This document shows, one piece after another, positions 7,402 to 15,729 of a DNA stretch of 34,079 bases. Position 1 is the first letter of the stretch; each line of letters begins with the position of its first letter. The stretch comes from an uncultured Desulfovibrionaceae bacterium (lineage in GTDB: Bacteria; Desulfobacterota; Desulfovibrionia; Desulfovibrionales; Desulfovibrionaceae): contig CATJOY010000016.1 of the NCBI GenBank assembly GCA_949741925.1, positions 1-34,079 on the forward strand. Direction: 5' to 3'. A model generated the notes under the pieces. That model was not told the DNA's origin and did no database searches. It worked only from the letters and a program-made list of their open reading frames with translations. The position numbers were made by a program, and so were the translations under genes.

Positions 7402-8442
7402 TCACTCCATGTTGCGCTTTTTCAGTTTCTCTATCAGGGTTGTTCGCTTGATTCCCAATATTTCAGCAGCTTGGTTCTTAACCCCGGCGGCCATATTCAA
7501 AGCTTCGAGCAACAGACGTTCCTCAATGGTCTCCAAAAATTCTTTAAGGTCCATGTTCTTAGCTTTAAGATCTGCCAGCACCGGCCAGCCAAACTCGCCG
7601 TTTCCTCGGGAAACCGGCGCCTCACGCGGCAACTCGGGTTCCGGGGGATCCGGGAGTGAGACTAAATCACCTGCGGCATCCAGAATTTTCTGGGGCAGAT
7701 CTGCGGCTTCCACCTGGGCTCCTTCAGCCAAAATGGACATCCGCTCCATGAAATTTTCCAGTTCTCGGACGTTGCCGGGCCAAGGATAGACGGCCAGAGC
7801 CTTTGCCGCATCTCTGGAAAGACGCAAATTGTCGCGGCCGCGTTTTTTGCAAAAAAGACTTAAAAAATGTTCCGCCAAAAGTAAAATATCACCACCCCGC
7901 TCGCGCAGCGGCGGCAGATGCAGCGGAATAACATTAAGGCGGTAGTAAAGATCTTCGCGGAAACGTCCGGCCTCAACCTCTTTTTCCAGATTCCGGTTTG
8001 TAGCGGCCACAATGCGCACATCCACCTTCTTCACGCCGGCTCCGCCGACCCGCTCTATCTCCTTTTCCTGGAGTACCCGCAGGATTTTCACCTGAAGCGT
8101 GAGATCCATTTCGCCTATTTCGTCTAGAAAAATGGTTCCCCCGTCAGCAAGCTCAAACCGGCCGGGCCGGGTACGGATAGCATGGGTGAAGGCGCCTTTT
8201 TCATGACCAAACAGCTCGGATTCCAGAAGCTCCTTGGGAATAGCCCCACAGTTGATAGGGACGAACGGTTTATCCTGGCGCAGAGAGTTGCTGTGCAACG
8301 CACGGACAATCAATTCTTTACCCGTGCCGGACTCCCCCGTAACCAGGACCGTACTTTCCGTAGGAGCCACCTTCTCCAGAACCCGGAACACCTCCCGCAA
8401 GGTGGTGCTTTCCCCTATGATGCCCTCGGTTTTTATACTCAT
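7402..8442 (-). CDS. Sigma-54-dependent transcriptional activator without receiver domain
   Basis: A 346-residue bacterial enhancer-binding protein starting at ATG 8442 behind TAGGGGCG; the longer frame upstream adds an unlikely N-terminus. The AAA+ domain starts at once: Walker A GESGTGKE (36-43), the sigma-54 contact loop GAFTHA (83-88), Walker B GGTIFLDE (101-108), then the usual [16 protein letters not shown] and [12 protein letters not shown] motifs. A Fis-type helix-turn-helix ends the chain (about 320-346, [20 protein letters not shown]). There is no N-terminal sensor or receiver, so activity must be controlled by level, by a partner or by DNA. The loop has His where the canonical motif is GAFTGA. 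It probably forms an operon with the large TPR gene. Confidence 0.92.
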   Translation of the reverse strand: MSIKTEGIIGESTTLREVFRVLEKVAPTESTVLVTGESGTGKELIVRALHSNSLRQDKPFVPINCGAIPKELLESELFGHEKGAFTHAIRTRPGRFELADGGTIFLDEIGEMDLTLQVKILRVLQEKEIERVGGAGVKKVDVRIVAATNRNLEKEVEAGRFREDLYYRLNVIPLHLPPLRERGGDILLLAEHFLSLFCKKRGRDNLRLSRDAAKALAVYPWPGNVRELENFMERMSILAEGAQVEAADLPQKILDAAGDLVSLPDPPEPELPREAPVSRGNGEFGWPVLADLKAKNMDLKEFLETIEERLLLEALNMAAGVKNQAAEILGIKRTTLIEKLKKRNME

Positions 8443-8731
8443 CGCGCCCCTACCCAGCCCTCCGTCACAGGAAAAATCGCCTAACAACTAAGGACTTTCT
8501 CGCTGACTGTCAATCTTATGACGCAAAAATCAAGCTCTTTTCCAGCTTTTCCTCTCTATCGCAAGCAGTATACTCCGAGCGTATTTTCACATTCTTATGA
8601 TGCATCCATAAACAAAGAAAAAAGGCTCGCTCCCATCCGGCCAATCCACCGCCTGAAGTATTTTCAAACCATCTGCAAACGGCAATAACTACCCTTTTTT
8701 GCGTCACAGACGCCGCAAATGATCGTAACGT
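8443..8731. other. Upstream region of the sigma-54 activator, no gene
   Basis: This AT-richer stretch separates the activator from the terminator of the rod-protein-like gene. The short minus-strand frame at 8516-8707 has no ribosome site and is not credible. On the minus strand a TTGACA (8513-8508) stands 17 bases before TAGTTG (8490-8485), a possible but weak housekeeping promoter for the activator gene. Confidence 0.4.
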
Positions 8732-8757
8732 AAAAAAAGCGCCGGCGAGCCGCCGGA
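8732..8757 (-). terminator. Rho-independent terminator of the rod-protein-like gene
   Basis: On the minus strand CCGGCG-GCT-CGCCGG forms a perfect 6-bp GC stem (8756-8751 with 8747-8742) followed two bases later by seven Ts (8738-8732). It lies about 50 bases past the stop of the rod-protein-like gene. Confidence 0.85.
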
Positions 8758-8805
8758 GGCTGGGAATGGGAGAGGAAACTACCGTTTATCCCTGTGTGGG
8801 GATAA

Positions 8806-9189
8806 TCAGATTTTCATATTGAGTAAGGATTCGGCAACGTCGTTGTGAGTACGAATAACCGCCGCGCTGGCTTCAAAAGCGCGCTGAACGGCGAGCATGT
8901 GGACAAACTCACGAGCTGCATCACTATTGCTGCCCTCACAAAAGCCGCTGGCCCTCTCTGTAGACCCGGCCTCCTCCGTCAGACGAACTGGACAGGGTAA
9001 CAACGGGCCGGGAGAGGTATTGCGGCGGATGGCGGCGATATGCACGCCTTCCCCCCGCGGGCCGCTCATTAAGCTGACGCTCCGCGCCTGGAAACCCGCT
9101 GTATTTATATGGGCAATGTTGCCGGCATATACCAACATCTCGGTACTAAAAGCACTGAGGGCGGACGACGATATTGAATCCAGCTCCAT
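8806..9189 (-). CDS. Orphan flagellar rod-like protein (FlgC/FlgG-type ends)
   Basis: A 127-residue protein from ATG 9189, behind the strong ribosome site AGGGAGGCAT. The N-terminal helix reads ALSAFSTEMLVYAGNIAHINTAGFQARSV, the pattern of flagellar rod and hook proteins (...ANNIANVNTPGYK...), and the C-terminus reads AAREFVHMLAVQRAFEASA then VIRTHNDVAESLLNMKI, the matching C-terminal rod motif. The middle is only about 60 residues, shorter than in FlgG and near FlgC size. No other flagellar gene is nearby. It lies downstream of folE2 on the same strand and ends at a good terminator. It may be a true rod component in an unusual place or a rod-derived paralogue. Confidence 0.68.
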   Translation of the reverse strand: MELDSISSSALSAFSTEMLVYAGNIAHINTAGFQARSVSLMSGPRGEGVHIAAIRRNTSPGPLLPCPVRLTEEAGSTERASGFCEGSNSDAAREFVHMLAVQRAFEASAAVIRTHNDVAESLLNMKI

Positions 9190-9321
9190 ATGCCTCCCTA
9201 ACTCTCTCCGAAAAAACATGGTTTTCGCTCTATACGCCCCCCAGAAGCCTGTGTCCAGAGGGAGCTCCGCTCTGCTGCAGGAGCACTCCCTTTTGGCTGG
9301 GTATTTTAAAGCCCGGACGCT

Positions 9322-10137
9322 CTATTCAACAAAATCATGTTCCATACGGGCAAAAGCATTGTGTCCATGGATCGATTCATGGCTTTCCACGTCCACCCGA
9401 TACCCGGAGACGCTGGGATGCTCCCCCAGGCTCGCGGCAACCCGTCGCACCACGTCTTCCACAAACACCGGATTGGCGAAGGCCGCTTCAGTGACAAACT
9501 TCTCATCTTCCCGCTTGAGTATCGGGTAGACGGGGCTGGAGCCGGCAGCCTCGGCCATGGCTATATATTCCTCCAGCCAGCAAAAGGAACGCATACGCAC
9601 GGCCAGCTTCACATCAGCCCGCTGGCTGTGAGCGCCTTCGTCGCTAATAGCCTTAGAGCAGGGACAGACGGTCATCACCGGCACAACAACCCGCTGGGTA
9701 ATACTGAAATGCCCGTCCCTGAGCTCGCCGACAAGGCCGCACGTATAAGCCATGAAGCCGCTGATGCCGGAAACAGGCGCCGACTTGCGAATAAAATAGG
9801 GAAAATCAAAACGAGCGTAAGCCTTCCCGGCATGAAGCCGACGCGATATATCTTCGAGCAAAGTCCGCAGGCTATGGTAGCTGAGTTCCTCATTCCATGT
9901 TTCCAGTGCCTCGGCAAAACGGCTCATGTGCGTGCCCTTGAACTTAGCGGGCAAATCGACGCCAAGGGTCACCGAAGCCACGGTATGTTGTCTGCCCTGG
10001 CTTTTGTCGCTCATCAGCAGGGGCAGTTGCAAGCCCTTGACGCCGACCCTATCGATAGAGAGCGGCCACTGGGCCGGGTCGTTCTGCACATCCGCCATCA
10101 TTCCGCTGCCGCGTTTGCTGCAGGATAATTCACACAT
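9322..10137 (-). CDS. folE2: GTP cyclohydrolase I type IB (FolE2)
   Basis: A 271-residue enzyme that makes 7,8-dihydroneopterin triphosphate from GTP, the entry step for folate and for queuosine precursors; it is the metal-flexible alternative to FolE. Family signatures are clear: [21 protein letters not shown] near the start, [19 protein letters not shown] holding the metal-site Cys and His, and [12 protein letters not shown] near the end. I chose ATG 10137, which has GGGAG seven bases ahead. The family pattern would also fit the ATGs at 10101 and 10098, but these lack a well-spaced ribosome site. FolE2 is often used when zinc is scarce, but I see no Zur-box-like palindrome. No classical folE is in the window. 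Confidence 0.93.
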   Translation of the reverse strand: MCELSCSKRGSGMMADVQNDPAQWPLSIDRVGVKGLQLPLLMSDKSQGRQHTVASVTLGVDLPAKFKGTHMSRFAEALETWNEELSYHSLRTLLEDISRRLHAGKAYARFDFPYFIRKSAPVSGISGFMAYTCGLVGELRDGHFSITQRVVVPVMTVCPCSKAISDEGAHSQRADVKLAVRMRSFCWLEEYIAMAEAAGSSPVYPILKREDEKFVTEAAFANPVFVEDVVRRVAASLGEHPSVSGYRVDVESHESIHGHNAFARMEHDFVE

Positions 10138-10263
10138 ATTTGCTCCCGCTACGATGATAAAAACTATCCGCCCCACGCACGGCGGCGTTCCCGTGAAATG
10201 CCTCTTTTCCTCGGGAGGTATTCCCAACAGGATGTTCCTCAGCAGCAAGGCCCGCAAGCCGTC

Positions 10264-10929
10264 TTATTCCCGGCGCAGTTCCCACAGCTTGACGCTGATT
10301 CGGGCGGGCTGCATGTACAGAGGGTTTACCTTAGCCTCCCGCACACAGCGGGAAAGCCAGCCTCCCTTAACCAGGGCAGCCCGGAAGTGTTCATAGACAT
10401 CCCGGCTCGGTTCCGCCAGCAAAGCCAGGCCTCCCGGCTCCAGGGCATGATCCAAAAAATTCAGCACCGGAGAAACAAAACGGCGCTCATACATGATATC
10501 CCCGCCCCAGAGAAAGGCAATGCTCCCCGCCTTTACCGCGGGACGCCGCCAATCCATAACGGCCCAGCACGGCTGAGGCGTCCCGTTACGGCGTGCATTG
10601 GCTTTGGCATAAATCAGAGCTTCCGGTTCGTAATCCATGGCCAGCACGTTTGCCCCAAGCCAAGAGGCGACAAGCGCCGTCAGGCCCAGGCCGCAGCCCA
10701 GATCAAGACAAGCTTTCCCCCTAATAGCAGCCCGATTTTCTCCTAGCCATTCAGAGAGAGTCAGGCTGGCCGGCCAAAGTTCTACCCAGTAAGGGATGCG
10801 CTCATCCTCACCATAGTCATCATCACTGAGAGCAGCCCACATCGCCTCAAGCTCCTGCGGGCGGGTAAGAATCCACTCTCTGCCGCAGACTCGGACAGCG
10901 ATTTCAGGGGTATAGCGGGCATATTGCAT
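10264..10929 (-). CDS. Class I SAM-dependent methyltransferase (lysine-methyltransferase-like)
   Basis: A 221-residue Rossmann-fold methyltransferase. The motif IPYWVELWPASLTLSEWL (about residues 45-62) is characteristic of the METTL20/21-like group, which includes the ETF-beta lysine methyltransferase. SAM motif I is DLGCGLGLTALVAS, the acidic motif II is ANVLAMDYEPEAL, and FLWGGDIMYE follows where the catalytic loop is expected. Members methylate lysines on proteins, or sometimes nicotinamide-like molecules; the substrate here cannot be told. It lies 126 bases upstream of folE2 on the same strand and may share its message. The divergent acetyltransferase starts 189 bases away. Confidence 0.8.
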   Translation of the reverse strand: MQYARYTPEIAVRVCGREWILTRPQELEAMWAALSDDDYGEDERIPYWVELWPASLTLSEWLGENRAAIRGKACLDLGCGLGLTALVASWLGANVLAMDYEPEALIYAKANARRNGTPQPCWAVMDWRRPAVKAGSIAFLWGGDIMYERRFVSPVLNFLDHALEPGGLALLAEPSRDVYEHFRAALVKGGWLSRCVREAKVNPLYMQPARISVKLWELRRE

Positions 10930-11117
10930 AGCCTGCCTCTATAGCCCAAAGATTGCCGTCTGTATACCGTGCAAAACGGCTGCGGCGACCGCCCCCGGCC
11001 TCTCTGAAGGAACGCCTCTCCGAAGAGGAAAAATCTCTGATTGACCTCTTCCTCATGATGTCTTACTCTATGTTTGGCCGAAGTACGGCGTTACGCTACA
11101 GGCCAGGAGCATATCCC

Positions 11118-11579
11118 ATGCAGCTTAGCACAGCGACAGTCACTGATATTTCCCTTCTTACAAGCTTACTACATGCCTTTTATGCTGAAGAACCCGGTTT
11201 GCATGCCTTTTCCGAAAAGGAAGCCCTTGATCGGGCACGGAAAATCCTTGAGCAAAGCGGCAACGGCCTTTTTCCTCTGCTGCTCAAAAATGGAGATTCC
11301 GTTACGGGCTATGCTCTGATTTCTACATGGTATTCCAATGAATTTGGTGGTCTTATGGCCCTGCTGGATGAGCTTTTCATCGCGCCGGAACACCGAGGCG
11401 CGGGCTTGGGCGGCAAGGCCATGGAAGCGCTCAAAACCTGGGCTGTCACGAACGGCCTCCGGGGCATTAGCCTGGAGGTTACCGACGCCAACGTGCAAGT
11501 CCGGCGTTTGTACGAACGCCACGGTTTTATCGCGGTCCCCCGAAAAACCATGCACTGGTTTCCGCGGGGCGGTCAGTGA
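11118..11579 (+). CDS. GNAT-family N-acetyltransferase
   Basis: A 153-residue protein from ATG 11118, behind AGGAG at 8-base spacing; the frame is open further upstream but without a ribosome site. It has the GNAT fold: an N-terminal helix-strand section, DELFIAPEHRGAGLGGKAMEAL with the acetyl-CoA-binding R-G-x-G-x-G type loop at about residues 89-98, then a C-terminal NVQVRRLYERHGFIAVPR motif. Such proteins transfer an acetyl group to small amines or to protein N-termini. The acceptor is unknown. It is a one-gene unit with its own terminator just past the stop. Confidence 0.88.
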   Translation: MQLSTATVTDISLLTSLLHAFYAEEPGLHAFSEKEALDRARKILEQSGNGLFPLLLKNGDSVTGYALISTWYSNEFGGLMALLDELFIAPEHRGAGLGGKAMEALKTWAVTNGLRGISLEVTDANVQVRRLYERHGFIAVPRKTMHWFPRGGQ

Positions 11580-11586
11580 ACACATC

Positions 11587-11614
11587 AGGGGGACACTTGT
11601 TCCCCTATTTTTTT
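11587..11614 (+). terminator. Rho-independent terminator after the acetyltransferase
   Basis: AGGGGGA-CACTTG-TTCCCCT forms a 7-bp stem with one G-T pair, followed by A and seven Ts. It starts eight bases after the stop codon and separates this gene from pyrB. Confidence 0.9.
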
Positions 11615-11657
11615 GTCATTTTACTCCAGGGAGGAAAAGGAGTTTCAAGCATCACCC

Positions 11658-11734
11658 GGCCCCCGGCGGGGGTTCCGGAAGAACGGCGTTAGGTCGCAGG
11701 ATCTTTCAGGGCCCAAAAACCCTGGTCACCAGGG
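11658..11734 (+). promoter_or_regulatory. GC-rich double-hairpin leader of pyrB
   Basis: Two strong hairpins lie in the 163 bases between the acetyltransferase terminator and pyrB. The first is CCCCC-GGC-GGGGG (11660-11672), extendable by two G-T pairs; the second is CCCTGG-TCA-CCAGGG (11720-11734). Neither has a T-run, so they are not simple terminators. They could stabilise the message, mark a regulatory leader for the pyr genes, or be a degenerate intergenic repeat. I see no PyrR-binding consensus that I trust. Confidence 0.35.
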
Positions 11735-11777
11735 GCGGCCCCTCTCTGAGGGCGGACCCCGCAACACGGTGGTAGTT

Positions 11778-12731
11778 ATGGAAAATACATGCATCTGGCC
11801 GCACAAAGACTATATTGACGTCAACCAGTTAACTCCCGAACTCGCCAACTACCTGATGGACCTTGCTGAGCAGTTCCGCCAGGTAAATAACCGCCAGGTT
11901 AAAAAGGTGCCGACCCTCAGAGGCAGAAGTGTTGTTCTGTTCTTTTCCGAGGACAGCACCCGGACCCGTACTTCCTTTGATATGGCAGGCAAGCGGCTCT
12001 CCTGCGATACCTTTGCGCTGGGGAAAAGCGGAAGCAGCCTCAACAAGGGGGAAAGCCTTAAAGATACCGCTCTGACGCTGCAAGCCATGAACCCTGATGT
12101 CATCGTCATCCGGCACTCTTCCAGCGGCGCGCCCAAGTTCCTGGCCGACCGTCTCGGCTGTTCGATCATCAACGCCGGCGACGGCTGGCACGGGCACCCC
12201 ACTCAGGCGCTTCTGGATCTTTTTACCCTACGCCGCCGCTGGAACGGAGAATTTAAAGATAAAGAACTGCTCATCGTCGGCGATATCGCCCATAGCCGGG
12301 TCGCCCGCTCCAATGTTGACCTCCTCACCATGATGGGCGTCAAGGTGCATATTTTCGGCCCTTCCACCCTCATGCCCGCCGGGGTTGAAACCTGGCCGGT
12401 CACCGTTCATAAAAAATTCAAGGAAGCCCTGGAAGGCAAGGATGCGATTATGTGTCTGCGCTTGCAGCAAGAGCGCATGCGGGGGGGCCTCCTGCCCGAC
12501 CTTTCGGAATACTCCAACACGTTCTGTTTGACTCCCGAACTGCTGCGACTGGCCAAACCCGGTTGCTTGGTCATGCACCCCGGCCCGATCATGCGGGGGA
12601 TGGATCTCTCCGCCGAGATTGCCGATTCCGTCGAAAGCACCATTCTCGAGCAGGTCAATGCCGGCGTGGCCACGCGCATGGCGCTGCTCATGGCGCTCTG
12701 CACCCGCAACGGCCAAGAAATCTCGGAATAA
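11778..12731 (+). CDS. pyrB: Aspartate carbamoyltransferase catalytic chain
   Basis: A 317-residue enzyme joining carbamoyl phosphate and aspartate to form carbamoyl aspartate, the committed step of pyrimidine synthesis. The carbamoyl-phosphate site [15 protein letters not shown] is present, as are the [12 protein letters not shown] segment, [26 protein letters not shown], and the C-terminal [12 protein letters not shown] loop. Length is normal for a catalytic chain. The start is ATG 11778 (VVV precedes it in frame), with only a weak GGTGG ahead. pyrC follows 28 bases later. No regulatory subunit gene pyrI is nearby; the complex may instead pair with the PyrC product, as in some bacteria, which is inference. 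Confidence 0.96.
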   Translation: MENTCIWPHKDYIDVNQLTPELANYLMDLAEQFRQVNNRQVKKVPTLRGRSVVLFFSEDSTRTRTSFDMAGKRLSCDTFALGKSGSSLNKGESLKDTALTLQAMNPDVIVIRHSSSGAPKFLADRLGCSIINAGDGWHGHPTQALLDLFTLRRRWNGEFKDKELLIVGDIAHSRVARSNVDLLTMMGVKVHIFGPSTLMPAGVETWPVTVHKKFKEALEGKDAIMCLRLQQERMRGGLLPDLSEYSNTFCLTPELLRLAKPGCLVMHPGPIMRGMDLSAEIADSVESTILEQVNAGVATRMALLMALCTRNGQEISE

Positions 12732-12759
12732 GCCACGGACTATAGAAGGGAGATCAATC

Positions 12760-14034
12760 ATGTCTGAAGCTACTGCTCTGTTTATAAAAAACGCCCGCCT
12801 TCAGGGCGAAGCCACAGATATTCTGGTTCAAGAGGGCATCATCGCCGCCGTGGGCAAAAAGGGCTCCGTGGAGTGCCCCGGCGATGCCGAACAATACGAC
12901 GCAGGCGGCGCTCTTGCCCTGCCCAGCCTCATCGACGCCCATGTTCACCTGCGCGAACCCGGCTTTGAATGGAAAGAAGATATCGCCTCCGGCCTGACCG
13001 CCGCCTCCTTCGGCGGGTTCGGTGCGGTCATGGCCATGGGCAACACCAACCCGGTCAATGATAAAGCCGCCGTCACCTGCTTGATGCTGGATAAAGCCAA
13101 GGCCAGCCATCCACACGGGCCGAAACTGTATCCCATTGGCGCGCTGACCGTGGGCTTGGGCGGAGAGCAGCTTGCCCCCCTGCGCGAACTGGCCGATGCC
13201 GGCTGCGTAGCCTTCTCTAACGATGGTAAACCCGTGGCCAATAGCGAAATCTTCCGCCGGGGCATGGAATATGCCGGTATGTGGGATCGGACTGTCATTG
13301 ACCACTGCGAAGATCCTTTCCTATCCGCCAAATCCCATATGAACGAAGGCCCAGTCAGCGGCAGAATGGGCGTAAGGGGGCAGCCCACTACCGCCGAAGC
13401 CCTGCATGTAGCCCGGGATATCCTGCTTTCCGAATACCTCGATATTCCCGTACACCTTGCCCATATCTCCTGCCGCCAATCCGTGGAATTGATCATCTGG
13501 GCCAAAAACCGCGGTCTTAAGGTAACGGCGGAAACCTGCCCCCACTTCCTGCACTTTGACGAAACCCTGCTGAACGGATACAACACCAATGCAAAGATAA
13601 ATCCCCCTTTGCGTTCCGCAAAGGATGTGGCATACTTGCGTAAAGCGTTGACTGACGGGGTCTTTGATATGCTGGTCACCGACCACGCCCCCCACGCCGC
13701 GCATGAAAAGGAAACCGCCCTCGACGAAGCCCCCCAGGGCATTATTGGGCTCGAAACAGCCTTGCCCCTAACCTGGAAGCTGGTCGAAGAAGGCATTATT
13801 GACGAAAAGAAACTCATTGCTCTCTGGAAGGACGGCCCGGCCGGCATCTTCAAGCTCCCGGCCGCGGCCATTAAACAAGGGAACGCGGCGGATATTGTCC
13901 TCTTCGATCCCGACATGGAATGGGAAGTTGGCCCCGAAACCCTACATTCCAAGAGTTTCAATACGCCGCTTCTCGGTCAAACCCTGAAAGGGAAGGTCAG
14001 CAGACACTGGCTTGGCGGACGTCGCATCGTATAA
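12760..14034 (+). CDS. pyrC: Dihydroorotase
   Basis: A 424-residue amidohydrolase that closes carbamoyl aspartate to dihydroorotate, the third step of pyrimidine synthesis. ATG 12760 follows AAGGGAG. Motifs: the metal-binding LIDAHVHLREPG (His61 and His63), GNTNPVNDKAAV, DHCEDPFLS, VHLAHISCRQS, and VTDHAPHAAHEK with the catalytic Asp. This is the long, type I dihydroorotase class (about 420 residues), the class that includes pseudo-enzymes acting only as partners of PyrB, but here the active-site His and Asp residues look intact. It forms an operon with pyrB (28-base gap). A very strong GC hairpin lies just after it. Confidence 0.95.
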   Translation: MSEATALFIKNARLQGEATDILVQEGIIAAVGKKGSVECPGDAEQYDAGGALALPSLIDAHVHLREPGFEWKEDIASGLTAASFGGFGAVMAMGNTNPVNDKAAVTCLMLDKAKASHPHGPKLYPIGALTVGLGGEQLAPLRELADAGCVAFSNDGKPVANSEIFRRGMEYAGMWDRTVIDHCEDPFLSAKSHMNEGPVSGRMGVRGQPTTAEALHVARDILLSEYLDIPVHLAHISCRQSVELIIWAKNRGLKVTAETCPHFLHFDETLLNGYNTNAKINPPLRSAKDVAYLRKALTDGVFDMLVTDHAPHAAHEKETALDEAPQGIIGLETALPLTWKLVEEGIIDEKKLIALWKDGPAGIFKLPAAAIKQGNAADIVLFDPDMEWEVGPETLHSKSFNTPLLGQTLKGKVSRHWLGGRRIV

Positions 14035-14062
14035 AACCGGTTGCCGCAACCTGGTCCGGAAC

Positions 14063-14091
14063 CCGGGCCGGGGCTCCCCGCCCCGGCCCGG
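14063..14091 (+). other. Perfect 12-bp GC stem-loop after pyrC
   Basis: CCGGGCCGGGGC (14063-14074) pairs perfectly with GCCCCGGCCCGG (14080-14091) around a five-base loop. It starts 29 bases past the pyrC stop and ends about 70 bases before the next gene. No T-run follows, so it may slow RNA decay or partly stop transcription rather than end it cleanly. Confidence 0.6.
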
Positions 14092-14162
14092 CGCCTTCGG
14101 TTTACGCCGTTTTTCCACACCAGGCCGTCGTACCCTGTGCGCAGACCTTTTAAGGAGTTGTC

Positions 14163-15488
14163 ATGGAACCAACCCTGCTGAAAAGTGCCGCAACATTATG
14201 TAAAACCATCATGCGCAACGGGTACGATGCCTATGTCGTCAGCACGGCCCTGCAGGCGGAACTAATAAAAAAACTTGGAGAAAAAGAGCTGGATATCGCC
14301 TGCGACGCCCCGGAAGAAGAGTTGCTCCGCCTTTTCCCGAGCCTGGAGCAATGTGCAGAGCCGGGCGTCATCGCCCTGCTGCAAGAAGGTGATATCACCT
14401 ACCGCTTCTATCCCACGGCCCAATCCGCTTCTTCGCCGCCCCAGATGGCCCTCTGCCGCATGACTCCCAACATTCTGAAACGTATGGCCAAGCTCGGGCC
14501 TCTGCCTGCTTCGCTCCACAACCCCCTCTCTCCGGCCGTTGTTTCCGAAACGGGCGGCTTTGCGGATTTTTCTCTCAAATGCGTCCGTCTTGAGGGCTTG
14601 CCGGATGAAACTCTCTGGCGCAACCACATTCTCGGCATCCGGGCCATGCGCTACGCCGCAAATCTGGATCTGCCCATAGATCCCCCAACCTGGATTGCTA
14701 TTGTGCGAGCCGTTCCGCGTATCTTGGATTACACGCCTGCCCGCGATATTATGAATGAATGGCGCAATGTGCAGCCTGATAAGATGTGGCGTTTCGTCAC
14801 TTATTTGATCGACAGCCAGGTTATCCACGGCCTGATTCCTGAGGTAGCCTCCCTGGGCTTGATCCGCCAGACCACCGCAGACGGCAGCGAAGAAAACGTT
14901 CTGGAGCACACCCTGGCATGCATGAAAGAATACCCCAAAGATGCCTTTGCTCATGACTGGCTCGGCACCTTTGCCATGTTGTTCCATGACGTGGGCAAAA
15001 TTCTGACGGCCGAGTATTTCCATGGCGCCTGGACATTTTTCCAGCACCATCAGGCCGGGGCCAAGCTGACCCGCCAAATCCTCCGCCGCCTGCACATGAC
15101 CCCGGAAGAGACGGACAGCATCTGCCACCTGGTCCTCCACCATATGCGTTTCCACTTCATGATGACCGATAAGGGCATTCGGCGTTTCACCGCTCTGGAT
15201 GATACCGCCCGGCTCATTCAAATGGCCCGTGCCGATGCCTCGGCGCATGAGGATAACTTTACAGCGTTCAACCATAATATGAAATACCTTGACCGCGCCC
15301 AAACCCCGGAAGCCATGCTTGAGCCATTCCTCAACGGCAATGAGATCATGGAATACACCGGCCTTACTCCCGGCCCCGATGTCGGTGCGGCCCGCGATGC
15401 TCTGCTCCGGGCCCAAATTGAAGGGCACGTCAACAACACTGGGGAAGCGGTAGAATTTGTCAAAAACTTCGTCAAAGGGCGACGCTAA
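14163..15488 (+). CDS. HD-domain protein with degenerate tRNA-nucleotidyltransferase-like N-terminus
   Basis: A 441-residue protein from ATG 14163 behind TTTTAAGGAGTTGTC. Its layout is that of a CCA-adding enzyme or poly(A) polymerase fused to an HD phosphohydrolase. Residues about 15-55 read NGYDAYVVSTALQAELIKKL then GEKELDIACDAPEEELLRLF. This aligns with the head of real enzymes (GYEAYLVGGAVRD...DFDIAT...), but the GGxVRD loop and the first catalytic Asp are lost. The HD domain looks complete: His and Asp in LFHDVGK (about residues 275-276), FFQHHQAGAKL, and LVLHHMRFHF. It probably hydrolyses a phosphorylated nucleotide or RNA end and no longer adds CCA. It follows pyrC and may share its message. 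Confidence 0.72.
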   Translation: MEPTLLKSAATLCKTIMRNGYDAYVVSTALQAELIKKLGEKELDIACDAPEEELLRLFPSLEQCAEPGVIALLQEGDITYRFYPTAQSASSPPQMALCRMTPNILKRMAKLGPLPASLHNPLSPAVVSETGGFADFSLKCVRLEGLPDETLWRNHILGIRAMRYAANLDLPIDPPTWIAIVRAVPRILDYTPARDIMNEWRNVQPDKMWRFVTYLIDSQVIHGLIPEVASLGLIRQTTADGSEENVLEHTLACMKEYPKDAFAHDWLGTFAMLFHDVGKILTAEYFHGAWTFFQHHQAGAKLTRQILRRLHMTPEETDSICHLVLHHMRFHFMMTDKGIRRFTALDDTARLIQMARADASAHEDNFTAFNHNMKYLDRAQTPEAMLEPFLNGNEIMEYTGLTPGPDVGAARDALLRAQIEGHVNNTGEAVEFVKNFVKGRR

Positions 15489-15594
15489 CTCCACAGGCTC
15501 TTCATACCAAGAGAAACTTTCGTTCACAGGGTGGAAAACGTTTTAGGGCGGGGGGGCCTCGCGGGAGATCCGACCGAAAAAACCTGGTGAAACA

Positions 15595-15673
15595 GCTTTG
15601 AGGCAAAGCCCCCTTGGGTGGATAGCCCCTGAGAAACATGCCGTGGGGGAGGTTCTTCGGGTTCCTCCCTCAC
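15595..15673 (+). other. Structured leader upstream of the HutD-like gene
   Basis: In the 241 bases between the HD-domain gene and the next start there are two good hairpins: GCTTTG-AGG-CAAAGC (15595-15609) and a 10-bp stem with one G-T pair (15643-15652 with 15664-15673). No T-run follows. I compared it by eye with cobalamin and molybdopterin riboswitches and found no convincing match. It may be a Rho-dependent end of the pyr message or a leader. Confidence 0.3.
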
Positions 15674-15729
15674 CTTCCACAAAAGATGCAAACGTGGAGA
15701 TTCCGGCCGGAGCAGCCGGGAGGATCGCC

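Noticed and set aside
6282..7451. 389-codon plus-strand frame opposite the proline-rich linker
   Set aside because: Arg- and Gly-rich product typical of the complement of GC-rich Pro/Ala code; no motif and no start site.
9190..9321. Sigma-54 or sigma-28 promoter for the rod-protein-like gene
   Set aside because: The best -24/-12 candidate (TGGACACAGGCTT) lacks the GC at the required ten-base spacing, and no TAAA/GCCGATAA pair is present.
10138..10263. Zur box or preQ1 riboswitch upstream of folE2
   Set aside because: No palindrome or aptamer-like sequence could be seen in the 126-base gap.
14262..15527. 421-codon minus-strand frame opposite the HD-domain gene
   Set aside because: The plus strand encodes an HD protein with intact motifs and a strong ribosome site; the antisense product has no recognisable pattern.
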